From Fen-1077 sp050014355 (GTDB lineage: Bacteria > Chloroflexota > Dehalococcoidia > Dehalococcoidales > RBG-16-60-22), in NCBI GenBank assembly GCA_050014355.1, contig JBEKDL010000004.1:1-64000 (forward strand): a stretch of 64,000 nt of DNA, written 5' to 3'. The translations under genes and the position numbers were made by a program. A model generated the notes under the pieces. It was not told the DNA's origin and searched no databases. It was given only the letters and a program-made list of their open reading frames with translations. This document shows positions 15,727 to 24,840 of the stretch, piece after piece. Positions within the stretch are counted from its first letter, which is position 1. The number at the start of each line of letters is the position of its first letter.

Positions 15727-16050
15727 CTAAAGCGCTTTATCCAGGCTTTTCTTCAGCTCATCTTTGGGCCTGTAGCCGATGATGTTCGTGACCGGCTTCC
15801 CACCCTTGAACAGAATCAGCGTGGGGATACTCATCACACCATATTTGCCAGCCACCTTGGGATTGTTGTCCACGTTCATTTTGAAGAAGCTCACCTTGCC
15901 GGTATACTCTCCCGCCAGTTCTTCCACAACGGGCGCCACCATCCGGCACGGCCCGCACCAGGGCGCCCAGAAATCTACCAGAGCCGGCATCTTGGATTTC
16001 AAGACCGCTTCATCAAATTTAGCTTCTTCAATTTCCACTGGCTTACTCAT
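15727..16050 (-). CDS. trxA: Thioredoxin
   Basis: A 107-residue thiol-disulfide protein with the WCGPC active site preceded by FWAP, and the cis-proline in MSIPTLILF. It starts inside the last codons of plsX (8-bp overlap) and is followed by trxB, its reductase. ATG at 16050. Confidence 0.96.
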   Translation of the reverse strand: MSKPVEIEEAKFDEAVLKSKMPALVDFWAPWCGPCRMVAPVVEELAGEYTGKVSFFKMNVDNNPKVAGKYGVMSIPTLILFKGGKPVTNIIGYRPKDELKKSLDKAL

Positions 16051-17041
16051 GGTTTCCCTCCCTAAGTCTTTCGGTTACCCCCCGCTCCACGGTCTCCCTG
16101 GCCAGACCGATGGCGTTTTTAATAGCTTTGGCCTGGCTGCGCCCGTGCGCGATAATGACATTGCCATTGACGCCCAGGAGGCAGCCCCCTCCGTATTCCG
16201 TGAAGTCCAGCTTCTGGCTCCAGGAACCCAGTCCAACATCGCGCAGCAGGTCCCGCGCGCGCAGGCGCGAGGCGCTGGAAAAGACTTGGCCCATCTGCTT
16301 GACAGAGTTCAAGAAATTGTCATTGAATCCCTCGATGGTCTTGAGGACAATGTTGCCGGTGAAGCCGTCCGTGACGATGACATCATGGGTCCTCTTGGCG
16401 ATGTCATGCCCTTCGAGGTTACCGGCGAAATTAATATCTTTGGCATTTTTCAGCAGCTCGTAGGCCTCCTGGACGAGTTTGTTGCCTTTACCCTCCTCGG
16501 CGCCGTTGCTTAGCAGACCGACCCGGGGCGACTCAATCTTAAGCAGGTACCGACTATAAATCGACCCCAGCCTGGCAAACTCAAGCAGGTGCTCGGGACG
16601 GCAATCGGCATTGGCGCCGGCATCAACCAAAAGCGCCGGAACGGACGATATCGTATCCAGGAAGACGCCGATGGCCGGGCGGGTGATGCCGTTCACTTTG
16701 CCTAAAGTCAATAAAGCGGCGCCGAACACCGCCCCGGTACTCCCCGCCGAAACGAAGGCATCTGCTTCGCCGCTCTTGAGCAGATTGATGCCGACCATGA
16801 TTGACGAGTCCGGCTTGCTCTGAAGAGCTTTAATCGGATGCTCGTTAAAATCGATTACCTGCTTGGCATCGACGATGGCGATGCCGGGCTTTTCCAAAGA
16901 TTTTTCCGCCAGGGCGCGGAGTATGTTTTTCCTGCCCACCAGAACAATTTCCAGACCGAATTCCTCGGCGGCCTTTATCGCCCCTTTTACTATCTCGTGC
17001 GGGGCGTAATCGCCTCCGGCGGCATCAACAGCTATTCTCAT
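16043..17041 (-). CDS. plsX: Phosphate acyltransferase PlsX
   Basis: Converts acyl-ACP to acyl-phosphate, the donor for PlsY in glycerolipid synthesis; peripheral membrane enzyme. The 332-residue sequence begins MRIAVDAAGGDYAPHEIVKGA and has SAGSTGA and VTDGFTGNIVLKT, hallmarks of the family. It overlaps the activase upstream by 4 bp and trxA downstream by 8 bp. The usual neighbours fabD/fabH/rpmF are absent. Confidence 0.96.
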   Translation of the reverse strand: MRIAVDAAGGDYAPHEIVKGAIKAAEEFGLEIVLVGRKNILRALAEKSLEKPGIAIVDAKQVIDFNEHPIKALQSKPDSSIMVGINLLKSGEADAFVSAGSTGAVFGAALLTLGKVNGITRPAIGVFLDTISSVPALLVDAGANADCRPEHLLEFARLGSIYSRYLLKIESPRVGLLSNGAEEGKGNKLVQEAYELLKNAKDINFAGNLEGHDIAKRTHDVIVTDGFTGNIVLKTIEGFNDNFLNSVKQMGQVFSSASRLRARDLLRDVGLGSWSQKLDFTEYGGGCLLGVNGNVIIAHGRSQAKAIKNAIGLARETVERGVTERLREGNHE

Positions 17042-18015
17042 TTTATTCGGGCTCCCTGGTTTGTAAGTTTATCATCCCACATGTCGCATTTGCCTCCCCA
17101 ACAGGCCACTACCCGGTCACTATCCGCGATCCGCGATATTTCACAGGCTGCCGGGCAGTTCCGGCATTCGAACGCAGACGTCTTTAACTCTCTTTCGCCG
17201 ATTTCGAACCCTTTGAACCTTCCCCGGTTCCCCGGCGCGTTCTCATGTGCGAGCAGCGCGGCGCCGATGGCCCCCATCACCTCATGGTGGGAAGGCACGG
17301 TAATTTCCATTTTAAGCTCCTGCCGCAGCGCTTTAATAATCCCCTGGTTGAAAGCGACGCCCCCCTGGAAGACTACCGGCGGCCGGATATCCTTACCCGA
17401 GCCGACATCGCTCAAATAGTTATTTACCAGCGCGCGGCAAAGCGCATAGATAATATCATCGACATGATGGCCGTTCTGCTGTTTATGCACCATATCCGAC
17501 TCGGCAAAAACTGTGCAGCGGCCGGAGATGTGTACTGCATCGCTGCCGAGCAGCGCCCGTCGCGATAGCTCTTCAATGCTCATTTTAAGGCGGGAGGCCT
17601 GGTGGTCCAGGAAGCTGCCCGTCCCCGCAGCGCAGACGGTGTTCATGCCGAAATCGGTCACTACCCCTTCGCGGACGAAGATAATTTTGCTGTCCTGCCC
17701 CCCGATTTCGATAACCGTTTGCACTTCCGGGATAAAATGGATGGCAGCCACGGCCTGGCAGGTAATCTCATTCTTCACCATATCTGCGCCGACGATGGCG
17801 CCGGCCAGGTAGCGGGCGCTGCCGGTGGTAGCCACCCCTCTGATTTCAATACTCTCCGGCAGCTCCCGGCGCATCTGCCGCATCCCTTCCTGTACCGCTT
17901 CGACCGGCCTGCCCCCGGTGGGCAGATAAAGACGGCTTATCAGCTCATCTGCAGCATCCAGCACAGCAAGTTTGGTGGTGACCGACCCAACGTCTATACC
18001 CAGATAGGCTTCCAT
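17038..18015 (-). CDS. BadF/HgdC-type ATPase (CoA-dehydratase activase family)
   Basis: A 325-residue ASKHA-fold ATPase of the family that activates 2-hydroxyacyl-CoA dehydratases and benzoyl-CoA reductases by ATP-driven electron transfer. It has YLGIDVGSVTTKLAV, IGGQDSK, and NTVCAAGTGSFLD plus SGRCTVFAESD, whose Cys residues hold the bridging 4Fe-4S cluster in characterised members. The C-terminus adds ECRNCPAAC and CWGGKC. No dehydratase is in the window, so the partner is unknown. The ATG at 18015 matches the family start; a GTG at 18024 is in frame. First in the operon with plsX-trxA-trxB. Confidence 0.85.
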   Translation of the reverse strand: MEAYLGIDVGSVTTKLAVLDAADELISRLYLPTGGRPVEAVQEGMRQMRRELPESIEIRGVATTGSARYLAGAIVGADMVKNEITCQAVAAIHFIPEVQTVIEIGGQDSKIIFVREGVVTDFGMNTVCAAGTGSFLDHQASRLKMSIEELSRRALLGSDAVHISGRCTVFAESDMVHKQQNGHHVDDIIYALCRALVNNYLSDVGSGKDIRPPVVFQGGVAFNQGIIKALRQELKMEITVPSHHEVMGAIGAALLAHENAPGNRGRFKGFEIGERELKTSAFECRNCPAACEISRIADSDRVVACWGGKCDMWDDKLTNQGARIK

Positions 18016-18039
18016 AGATTTCACTTTTTAGCCATTCAG

Positions 18040-18112
18040 TCATTGCGAGGCCGAGAGCCCGAAGCAATCCGCCATAAAGGACTAAAAGATTGCTTCGCTA
18101 CGCTCGCAATGA
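18040..18112. repeat. MITE/REP-like palindromic repeat
   Basis: A 73-bp element with inverted ends: TCATTGCGAG at 18040 matches CTCGCAATGA ending at 18112, and GAAGCAATC (18061-18069) matches GATTGCTTC (18088-18096). It sits alone between the activase and the M20 gene. The CATTGCGAG...GAAGCAATC pattern is a dispersed non-coding repeat seen in many bacterial genomes, probably mobilised in trans. Confidence 0.75.
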
Positions 18113-18136
18113 CATGCGTTATTCTTAATACTCTGG

Positions 18137-19309
18137 TTACTTTCCAATCCGGAACTCCGCCCGCACCTTTTCTAAATTTTTCGGGCCGGACAGCAGGTCG
18201 ACGGCCGTCATCGCCATAGCTTTCGCGGCATCCAGCATGCAGCTTAAAGCGCCTTCGGTCGCTGCCGCCCGGGCAAATTCAGGCGAATGCGTCGGAATTT
18301 TTTCCGGGGCGATGGCCACCGTGGGGTGTATCGACGGCACAAGCTGGCTAACGTTGCCCACATCAGTGCTGCCGCTGAATTTGGCGTGTTCTCCCACGGG
18401 TATGCGATGCCCCAGTGCAGTCATATTTTTCTGGAACATTTTTGCCAGCGCGAGGTTGTTGCGCATGGCCGCATAGCGGACTTCGTCCCATCTGTATTTA
18501 AACTCCGCCCCGGTGGCCGCGGCTGCGCCGGCAAAACAACTGATTACTCTCTCTTCCAGTTCATCGAGATATCTATCGTCCTCCGCGCGGACAATAAAGC
18601 TCGCGGCGGTATGCGCAGGGACGACATTAGCCACCTCCCCGCCATCGGTAATGATACCGTGAATGCGCGCTTTCTCTTTTATGTGCTGCCTTAAGGCATC
18701 GATAGCGTTATAAGACAATATCATAGCTGCCAGGGCATTGATGCCGATTTCAGGTTCGGCGGCGGCATGGGCCGATTTCCCGAAGAACTCGACATCGAGG
18801 TTCTGGCAGGCCAGGACATTCATAAATACGTGGTGGCCTCCGCCCGGATGCGTAATCATTGTGACGTCCGTATCTTTAAAAGCGCCCCGCGTTGCCATGA
18901 TGGCTTTACCCCCGGCAATTTCTTCGCCGGGTGTGCCGTATACGATGACACTTCCGCCTGACCTCTCCACCGCTTGCCGCGCCGCCATGCCGGCCGCCAC
19001 AGTGCTGGTCGCAATCAGATTATGACCGCAGGCGTGACCGACTTTAGGCAGGGCATCATATTCAGCCAGAAAGGCGATAGCAGGTTTACCCTTGCCATAT
19101 TTCGCCCGGAAAGCCGTCGGTAAATCACAGATACCTTTCTCGACCTTAAATCCGTTCTTCTCAAGATATTCACACAGCCAGCCAGACGCGCGGCGCTCCT
19201 GCATGGCCGTCTCCGGGTTATCATGTATTTTGCGGCTAAGCTCGCGCAGTTCCTTATAGCTGGAATCTATTTCTTTAATTACAGATTTTTTTAGTTTTTC
19301 GATATCCAT
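18137..19309 (-). CDS. M20 family amidohydrolase/peptidase
   Basis: A 390-residue metal-dependent amidohydrolase. Metal-site motifs are HACGHNLIA and TPGEE, followed by the dimerisation domain and a C-terminal GSTDVGNVS segment. Closest in type to the AbgB/aminoacylase (IAA-amino acid hydrolase-like) group, which cleaves N-acyl or N-aminobenzoyl amino acids; the substrate here is unknown. Monocistronic; 326 bp upstream lies nusA in the opposite direction. Confidence 0.88.
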   Translation of the reverse strand: MDIEKLKKSVIKEIDSSYKELRELSRKIHDNPETAMQERRASGWLCEYLEKNGFKVEKGICDLPTAFRAKYGKGKPAIAFLAEYDALPKVGHACGHNLIATSTVAAGMAARQAVERSGGSVIVYGTPGEEIAGGKAIMATRGAFKDTDVTMITHPGGGHHVFMNVLACQNLDVEFFGKSAHAAAEPEIGINALAAMILSYNAIDALRQHIKEKARIHGIITDGGEVANVVPAHTAASFIVRAEDDRYLDELEERVISCFAGAAAATGAEFKYRWDEVRYAAMRNNLALAKMFQKNMTALGHRIPVGEHAKFSGSTDVGNVSQLVPSIHPTVAIAPEKIPTHSPEFARAAATEGALSCMLDAAKAMAMTAVDLLSGPKNLEKVRAEFRIGK

Positions 19310-19511
19310 GTCCCGCTTACCATCCCGGCAGAGAAATTACCAGCCTGATTTAATATTATACCGTTACCAGACATTAAAGACAAAGAGAATTAACTTAAAA
19401 GTCAATGGTTAAAATTCAAAGCTAAAACGTAAAATTCAAAGCTGAAATTACCTTTCCCGGTTTGGACCTTTTAGCTGTGGTTTTGAATCTGTGAAATTCG
19501 TTTCTTTTTTC

Positions 19512-19540
19512 TTGCATCCCGAAATAGACCGTGTTATAAT
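19512..19540 (+). promoter_or_regulatory. Promoter of the nusA-infB operon
   Basis: TTGCAT (19512-19517), 17-bp spacer, TATAAT (19535-19540). Predicted start near 19547, giving an untranslated leader of about 90 nt that contains a terminator-like hairpin. Confidence 0.7.
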
Positions 19541-19572
19541 GAGCTTGGCCACGATAAGAATAGCTATGATTT

Positions 19573-19597
19573 GAAGTGGGTAAATTCCCACTTTTTT
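19573..19597 (+). terminator. Terminator-like leader hairpin before nusA
   Basis: AAGTGGG (19574-19580), loop TAAATT, CCCACTT (19587-19593) and a T-run to 19597 form a perfect 7-bp stem with U-tract between the promoter and nusA. Its placement inside the leader suggests attenuation. Terminator-like leaders are common before rimP-nusA operons; here rimP itself is missing. Confidence 0.6.
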
Positions 19598-19635
19598 AAT
19601 TATGGTACTAAGTTTGTCGGAGGTTTTCGTCCGAA

Positions 19636-21087
19636 ATGAAGAGCGATTTTTTGCTCGCTATAACACAGCTTTCGGCGGAGAAAAACCTGCCCAAAGACGT
19701 CGTGCTCACCGCCGTGGAATCGGCGCTGGTATCGGCGTATAAGAAAGAAGACTTTGCCGCGAACCAGAATATCGCCGTTAAGATTAACCCTAATACGGGC
19801 AAAGTGGAAGTATACGCCGAAAAAATCGTGGCGGAAAAACCCGCCGATAAACGTCTGGAGATGACCCTCGCGGAGGCGAAGAAAATAAAGCCGGACGCCA
19901 AAATCGGCGACGCCATCATGGTCGAGTCCACGCCGGCTAACGCCGGGCGCATCGCGGCCCAGACCGCCAAGCAGGTCATCCTCCAGCGCCTTCACGAGGC
20001 CGAGCACAGCGCCATCTTTGAAGAATACGCGGATAAAGAAGGCGAGGTGGTCAGCGGCATCGTCCAGCGCTTTGAGGCCGGGCAAGTACATATCGACCTC
20101 GGTCGGACCGAAGCTATTCTACCGCCCGCGGAGCAGGTGCGTACCGAGCGCTATCGCATCGGCCAGCGCCTCAAGGTCGTCCTGCTACAGGTGGCACGCA
20201 CCAGCAAGGGCCCCAAGGTCATCGTTTCCCGCTCACACCCTGAACTGCTGCGCCGCCTCTTTGAACTGGAAGTGCCCGAGGTATATAACGGCACGGTCGA
20301 GATAAAGTCCATCGCCCGCGAGGCCGGTTTCAGAAGCAAGATAGCCGTAGCCGCCAAACAGGAAGGCATCGACCCGGTCGGCTGCTGCGTCGGGCTGCGG
20401 GGCATCAGGATACAGAACATCGTCAGCGAGCTAAGCGGCGAAAAAATAGATGTCGTCCAGTGGAACGCGGAATCCGCCGCTTTCATCGCCAGTGCGTTGA
20501 GTCCAGCACACATTCTCAGCGTCGAGCTTAATAAAGCGGAGCAGGCCGCCACGGTTATCGTCCCGGACAAACAGTTATCGCTGGCCATCGGAAAAGAGGG
20601 CCAGAACGCGAGGCTGGCCGCCAAGCTCACCGGCTATCGTATCGATATCAAGAGCGCCTCCATGGCGGAAACGGAAAAACTCCAGGTTGCCAAACCAGCT
20701 GCCGGGGAGAAAACGGCCGAAGAAATTGCCGGAATAGCGGAGGCCTTGCCGTCAGTCGCGGAAGAAATACCCGCCGAAATGTTATCTGAATTGACCGCCG
20801 CGGCTGAAGAGCAACCTGCGGAAGAGGAAAAACCGGCTGAAGAAGAAACCGCAGCCGTTCCCGTGGCGGAGCTAATACCCCCGGCGGCCGTCGTCGAACC
20901 CCAGGAAGCCGGCCAGGTCAAATTGAGATTTGCCGAAGATATTATGGCGCCGCGCCGGGCCAGGACCGAGCCGAAGGCGAAGAAGAAAAAGAAGGGCGGC
21001 TATGCCAAAGAAGGCGAAGACGTCGTGAAAGTCAGGAAAGGCCGCCGTGACTACGAGACCGTTGAGGAAGACGAGGAATTTCAATAG
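19636..21087 (+). CDS. nusA: Transcription termination/antitermination factor NusA
   Basis: Binds RNA polymerase and nascent RNA to control pausing, termination and antitermination. The 483-residue protein has the N-terminal polymerase-binding domain, S1 domain (about 135-200, GEVVSGIVQRF), and KH1/KH2 domains (CVGLRGIRIQNI; AIGKEGQNARLAAKLTG). After residue 350 comes an acidic Glu/Ala/Pro stretch and then a Lys-rich tail (KKKKKGG), in place of the acidic repeats of proteobacterial NusA. Start ATG 19636; its GGAGG lies 12 bases upstream and can pair in a small CGGA/TCCG hairpin. rimP does not precede it. Confidence 0.95.
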   Translation: MKSDFLLAITQLSAEKNLPKDVVLTAVESALVSAYKKEDFAANQNIAVKINPNTGKVEVYAEKIVAEKPADKRLEMTLAEAKKIKPDAKIGDAIMVESTPANAGRIAAQTAKQVILQRLHEAEHSAIFEEYADKEGEVVSGIVQRFEAGQVHIDLGRTEAILPPAEQVRTERYRIGQRLKVVLLQVARTSKGPKVIVSRSHPELLRRLFELEVPEVYNGTVEIKSIAREAGFRSKIAVAAKQEGIDPVGCCVGLRGIRIQNIVSELSGEKIDVVQWNAESAAFIASALSPAHILSVELNKAEQAATVIVPDKQLSLAIGKEGQNARLAAKLTGYRIDIKSASMAETEKLQVAKPAAGEKTAEEIAGIAEALPSVAEEIPAEMLSELTAAAEEQPAEEEKPAEEETAAVPVAELIPPAAVVEPQEAGQVKLRFAEDIMAPRRARTEPKAKKKKKGGYAKEGEDVVKVRKGRRDYETVEEDEEFQ

Positions 21088-21382
21088 CCGCCGCTCGGGG
21101 CCGGTCAGGCACCTGCCGCAGAGGACCTGCGTGGCCTGCCGGCAGGTAAAGGCCAAGCGCGAGCTGGTACGCCTGGTGCGCACTCCCCGGGGCGACATTG
21201 AAATTGATGTTACCGGGAAAAAGGAGGGGCGGGGGGCCTACCTCTGCCCGACCCTGGATTGCCTGGAAAAGGCACTTAAGGGCAAACAACTGGAACACAC
21301 TTTTAAAAGCGCCTTTACCCCGGCCCACCGGGAGCGTCTGGCGCAAAGCGGGAGAGAACTCCTGAAGGAGCTAAGTGGTTAA
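21047..21382 (+). CDS. ylxR: YlxR family RNA-binding protein (DUF448)
   Basis: A 111-residue basic protein with [19 protein letters not shown] and the downstream GRGAYLCP motif that define the YlxR fold, an RNA-binding/nucleoid-associated small protein nearly always found between nusA and infB. The GTG at 21047 gives a 41-bp overlap with nusA; later in-frame starts would shorten the basic N-terminus and the exact start is uncertain. Overlaps infB by 8 bp. Confidence 0.9.
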   Translation: MTTRPLRKTRNFNSRRSGPVRHLPQRTCVACRQVKAKRELVRLVRTPRGDIEIDVTGKKEGRGAYLCPTLDCLEKALKGKQLEHTFKSAFTPAHRERLAQSGRELLKELSG

Positions 21383-23219
21383 AACTACCAAACCGGAAAA
21401 GGCAAGCGGTCAGGCGGCGGCGAAGCCAGCCCAGGAGCCTGCGCCTCCTAGCTTGCCCGTTATTGACCTCCCGTCTTCTATCAGCGTCAGGCAGCTGGCT
21501 GACATGCTGCAGGTAGACTCCGTTCTCGTCATCAAGCAGCTGATGCGCAACGGCATCATGGCCAATATCAACCAGATTGTCGATTATGAGACTGCGGCGA
21601 ACATCGTGTCCGGTTTCGGCTTTAAAGCGCATTTCAAACCGCTGAAAGAGCAGCAGGCGGCCACCGCCGTCCAAGAGAGCAAGAGACTCAAGCGGCACTA
21701 TGGCAAAGAAGCCGGTGATTTACAGCCGCGTCCGCCGGTCGTGACGGTCATGGGGCATGTCGACCACGGCAAGACCAAGCTCCTCGACGCTATCAGGAAG
21801 ACCAACGTAGTGGACTCGGAGGCCGGAGGCATTACCCAGCACATCGGCGCTTACCAGGTGACCATCGACGGTCATAAAATTACTTTTCTGGATACGCCCG
21901 GCCATGAGGCGTTCACCGCCATGCGCGCCCACGGCGCTAACATTACCGATATCACCATCCTGGTAGTAGCCGCCGATGATGGGGTCATGCCGCAAACACT
22001 TGAAGCAATTAACCACGCTCGCGCTGCCGAAGTGCCTATCGTCGTGGCGATTAACAAAATCGATAAGGAAAATGCCAACCCGAACCTGGTCAAACAGCAG
22101 CTGGCCGAAGCCGGCCTGGTGGTCGAGGAGTGGGGAGGCAAGGTTGTCAGCGTGGAAGTCTCCGCCAAGGAGAAGAAAGGCATCAAGGAACTCCTGGAAA
22201 GCCTGCTCCTGGTGGCGGAAATGGAAGAACTGAAAGCGGACCCGACCCTGCCCGCCGCCGGCGTTGTCATCGAGGCGGAAATGGACAAGACCATGGGGCC
22301 GCTGGCCACCCTGCTGATTCAGTCCGGGACACTTAAAGAGGGCGATACCATCGTTATCGGCGATACGTGGGGCCGGGTGAGGGCGATGTTCAACGACATG
22401 GCCAAACGCATCAAAAAAGCGGAGCCTTCCACCCCCGTGGAAATCCTCGGTTTGAACAGCGTGCCTGAGGTGGGGGACACTTTAACGGCCGTGGCCGATG
22501 AGCACCATGCCCAGGCCCTGCTTGCCCGGAACCGCGCCGCTAAAGAAAAGGAGGCCGCCCGGGCCAAGGCCATCAACCTTAACAACCTTTACGACCAGAT
22601 AAGCGCCGGTAAAGTCAAAGAGCTTAATGTCATCCTCAAGACCGATGTCCAGGGCAGCATCGAGCCGATTAAAACTTCGCTGGAGCAGCTGGGGACAGAC
22701 GAGGTCAAGGTCAGGGTCATTCACAGCGCCGCTGGCAGCGTCACTGATAGCGATGTCATGCTGGCCGCCGCCTCCAACGGGCTCATCATCGGTTTCAACG
22801 TCACCGCCCAGGAAGGTGCCAAACGGATGGCCGTGACCAGCGGCGTGGACATCCGCTTTTACAACATCATCTATACCCTTACCGATGATGTCGCTAAGGC
22901 CCTCAAAGGCATGCTGGAACCTGTCTACGTCGAGGTTATCGACGGGCGGGCGGAAATAAGGGCAATCTTCCCGGCCAGCAAAGGGATAAAAATAGCCGGC
23001 GTCCTTGTCAATGAAGGTAAAATAACGCGTAACGCCAAGGTCAGGGTGCGCCGTGGGAAAGAAATTATCGCCGACTCAACGGTAGCCAGCCTGAAACGCT
23101 TTAAGGACGACGTTAAAGAAGTGGCGGCCGGTTTCGAGTGCGGCATCGGTATTCAGGACGTCAACGATTTCCGCATCGGCGATATCCTGGAATTTTATAG
23201 AATAGAAAAATCAGGATAA
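21375..23219 (+). CDS. infB: Translation initiation factor IF-2
   Basis: GTPase that places initiator tRNA on the 30S subunit. G1 [13 protein letters not shown]3 DTPGHEAF and G4 NKID are clear. At 614 residues it is a short form: only about 100 residues precede the G domain (a Pro/Ala linker and one IF2-N helical domain with [10 protein letters not shown]), against 300 or more in enterobacteria. The GTG start overlaps ylxR. Domains II-IV are complete to FYRIEK. Confidence 0.97.
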   Translation: MVKTTKPEKASGQAAAKPAQEPAPPSLPVIDLPSSISVRQLADMLQVDSVLVIKQLMRNGIMANINQIVDYETAANIVSGFGFKAHFKPLKEQQAATAVQESKRLKRHYGKEAGDLQPRPPVVTVMGHVDHGKTKLLDAIRKTNVVDSEAGGITQHIGAYQVTIDGHKITFLDTPGHEAFTAMRAHGANITDITILVVAADDGVMPQTLEAINHARAAEVPIVVAINKIDKENANPNLVKQQLAEAGLVVEEWGGKVVSVEVSAKEKKGIKELLESLLLVAEMEELKADPTLPAAGVVIEAEMDKTMGPLATLLIQSGTLKEGDTIVIGDTWGRVRAMFNDMAKRIKKAEPSTPVEILGLNSVPEVGDTLTAVADEHHAQALLARNRAAKEKEAARAKAINLNNLYDQISAGKVKELNVILKTDVQGSIEPIKTSLEQLGTDEVKVRVIHSAAGSVTDSDVMLAAASNGLIIGFNVTAQEGAKRMAVTSGVDIRFYNIIYTLTDDVAKALKGMLEPVYVEVIDGRAEIRAIFPASKGIKIAGVLVNEGKITRNAKVRVRRGKEIIADSTVASLKRFKDDVKEVAAGFECGIGIQDVNDFRIGDILEFYRIEKSG

Positions 23220-23240
23220 CGGCCTTACACGGGCCCGTAT

Positions 23241-23594
23241 ATGTCATATCGTATCGAGCGCGTCAATACACTTATGCAGCGGGAAATCAGTGAGCTGATC
23301 CAGCGCCAGCTTAGAGACCCGCGACTGGATGAGTTTATTTCCGTGACCGAGGTCAGCGTTTCCCCCGACCTTAGGTTCGCTCAAGTCTATATCAGCAGCA
23401 TGGGCGGCCAGCAAAAGGAGCACCAGATATTGGCTGCGCTTAACTCGGCATCCGGTTTCCTGCGCTCGGAGCTGGCTAAAAACGTGAGATTGCGCCGTAT
23501 GCCGGAGCTGCACTTTCACTGGGACAACTCCATCGAAAAGGGCGACCGCGTGCTGCGGCTCATTGATGAAGTGACGCACCAGGAAAATCCTTAA
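23241..23594 (+). CDS. rbfA: Ribosome-binding factor A
   Basis: A 117-residue KH-fold protein that assists 16S rRNA maturation of the 30S subunit. It begins MSYRIERVNTLMQREISELI and contains the conserved LRFAQVYIS strand and LRRMPELHFHWDNS. Located 21 bp after infB, in the standard nusA-infB-rbfA order. Confidence 0.96.
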   Translation: MSYRIERVNTLMQREISELIQRQLRDPRLDEFISVTEVSVSPDLRFAQVYISSMGGQQKEHQILAALNSASGFLRSELAKNVRLRRMPELHFHWDNSIEKGDRVLRLIDEVTHQENP

Positions 23595-23628
23595 TTATTT
23601 TTATACCCTCCGGTCAAAGGAGCCGCGC

Positions 23629-24807
23629 ATGAAATTTTCGCCGCTGTTATATAAAATCCCGGATTACCCTTTCCGCAAAGTCGGCAGGATTTCCCGGGAG
23701 GCCGAACAGCGTAATGGGGTGCGCGTTATCAACGCCCGTATCGGTATCCCCGATGTCGAAGCCCCGAAAGCTATCAAGGAAGCCCTGGCGAAGTATGTCC
23801 TCGCGGATAAGTCCACTTTCGGCTACCCCTGCGATGTGCATCCGGAACGCGGTATCCCTGAACTCATCGAGGCCATTATCGAAGACTATCGCGTGAAACA
23901 CGCCGTTAACCTCCGCCCGGAAAATATCATGGTCACCAGCTGGGCTAAAGAAGTACTGTACGATATGGCCTACCTGTTTGAGCCGGGAACGGTATTTATC
24001 CCCGACCCCGTTTATCCCGTTTATGAAGCCGCGACGGTGCTCTCCAATCACCGGCCGGTAAGAGTGGCGACCTCGTCGGCCACCGGCTGGCTGCCCGAAT
24101 TTAATTTCTCCAAAAAAAGCGAAAAACCCGTGGCGTTTTATTTTTGCGACCCCAATAACCCCACCGGCGCGGTGGCCGGGCACGATTATTATGTCAATCT
24201 ATTGAAAAAGATGAAAGAGTCCGATGTCACGGGCATTTTCGATAAAGCCTACAAGGACTATGTTTTCGATATTAAAACAAAGCCATTTTCCATCACCCAG
24301 ATTCCCGAAATCATGGAACGCGGGTACGAGATTGTTTCCCTCTCCAAGCACTACAACTTCGTCGGCATCGGGCTGGCCTGGATTGTCAGCAGCGAAGCCA
24401 ACATCGACCGGTGGCTTAAGGCCTCCAGCCAGCACCGCCAGGGCGTGGAATGGTACAAACAGAAAGCCGGCGTAGAGGCTTTGAAAAATCCGGCAGTCAA
24501 GGCGGAAATGCACGCCTACTTTAAAGAGCTTAAGGAGAGAAGGGACATTTTCGTCAGGGGACTGCAGGAGCTGGGGCTGACGGTGGCCGTGTCTGAAGCC
24601 ACGCCGTACCTCTGGATACAGGCCCCGGACGGCTTCGATGATGAAGACTTCGTGCTGAATACTTTGATAAACAAAGCGCACGTGGCCTTTATGCCGGGTT
24701 CATACTTCGGGGCCAGCGGTAAAGGCTATATGCGGGCGACCCTGTTCCTCTCCCGGAGTGAAATCGAAGAAGCGCTGGAGCGCATACGGAAAGTAAAAAC
24801 GTGGTGA
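23629..24807 (+). CDS. Class I/II aminotransferase
   Basis: A 392-residue PLP enzyme of the aspartate aminotransferase fold. It shows PDPVYPVYEAA, DPNNPTGAV, and the PLP lysine in SLSKHYNFVG. It resembles LL-diaminopimelate/aspartate-type enzymes in outline; the amino donor is not certain. Its position between rbfA and truB, with a good ribosome-binding site (AAAGGAG), is unusual because translation genes normally occupy this slot. Confidence 0.85.
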   Translation: MKFSPLLYKIPDYPFRKVGRISREAEQRNGVRVINARIGIPDVEAPKAIKEALAKYVLADKSTFGYPCDVHPERGIPELIEAIIEDYRVKHAVNLRPENIMVTSWAKEVLYDMAYLFEPGTVFIPDPVYPVYEAATVLSNHRPVRVATSSATGWLPEFNFSKKSEKPVAFYFCDPNNPTGAVAGHDYYVNLLKKMKESDVTGIFDKAYKDYVFDIKTKPFSITQIPEIMERGYEIVSLSKHYNFVGIGLAWIVSSEANIDRWLKASSQHRQGVEWYKQKAGVEALKNPAVKAEMHAYFKELKERRDIFVRGLQELGLTVAVSEATPYLWIQAPDGFDDEDFVLNTLINKAHVAFMPGSYFGASGKGYMRATLFLSRSEIEEALERIRKVKTW

Positions 24808-24840
24808 AATCACAGCGATGATAGAGCGGCGGATGAGGAC

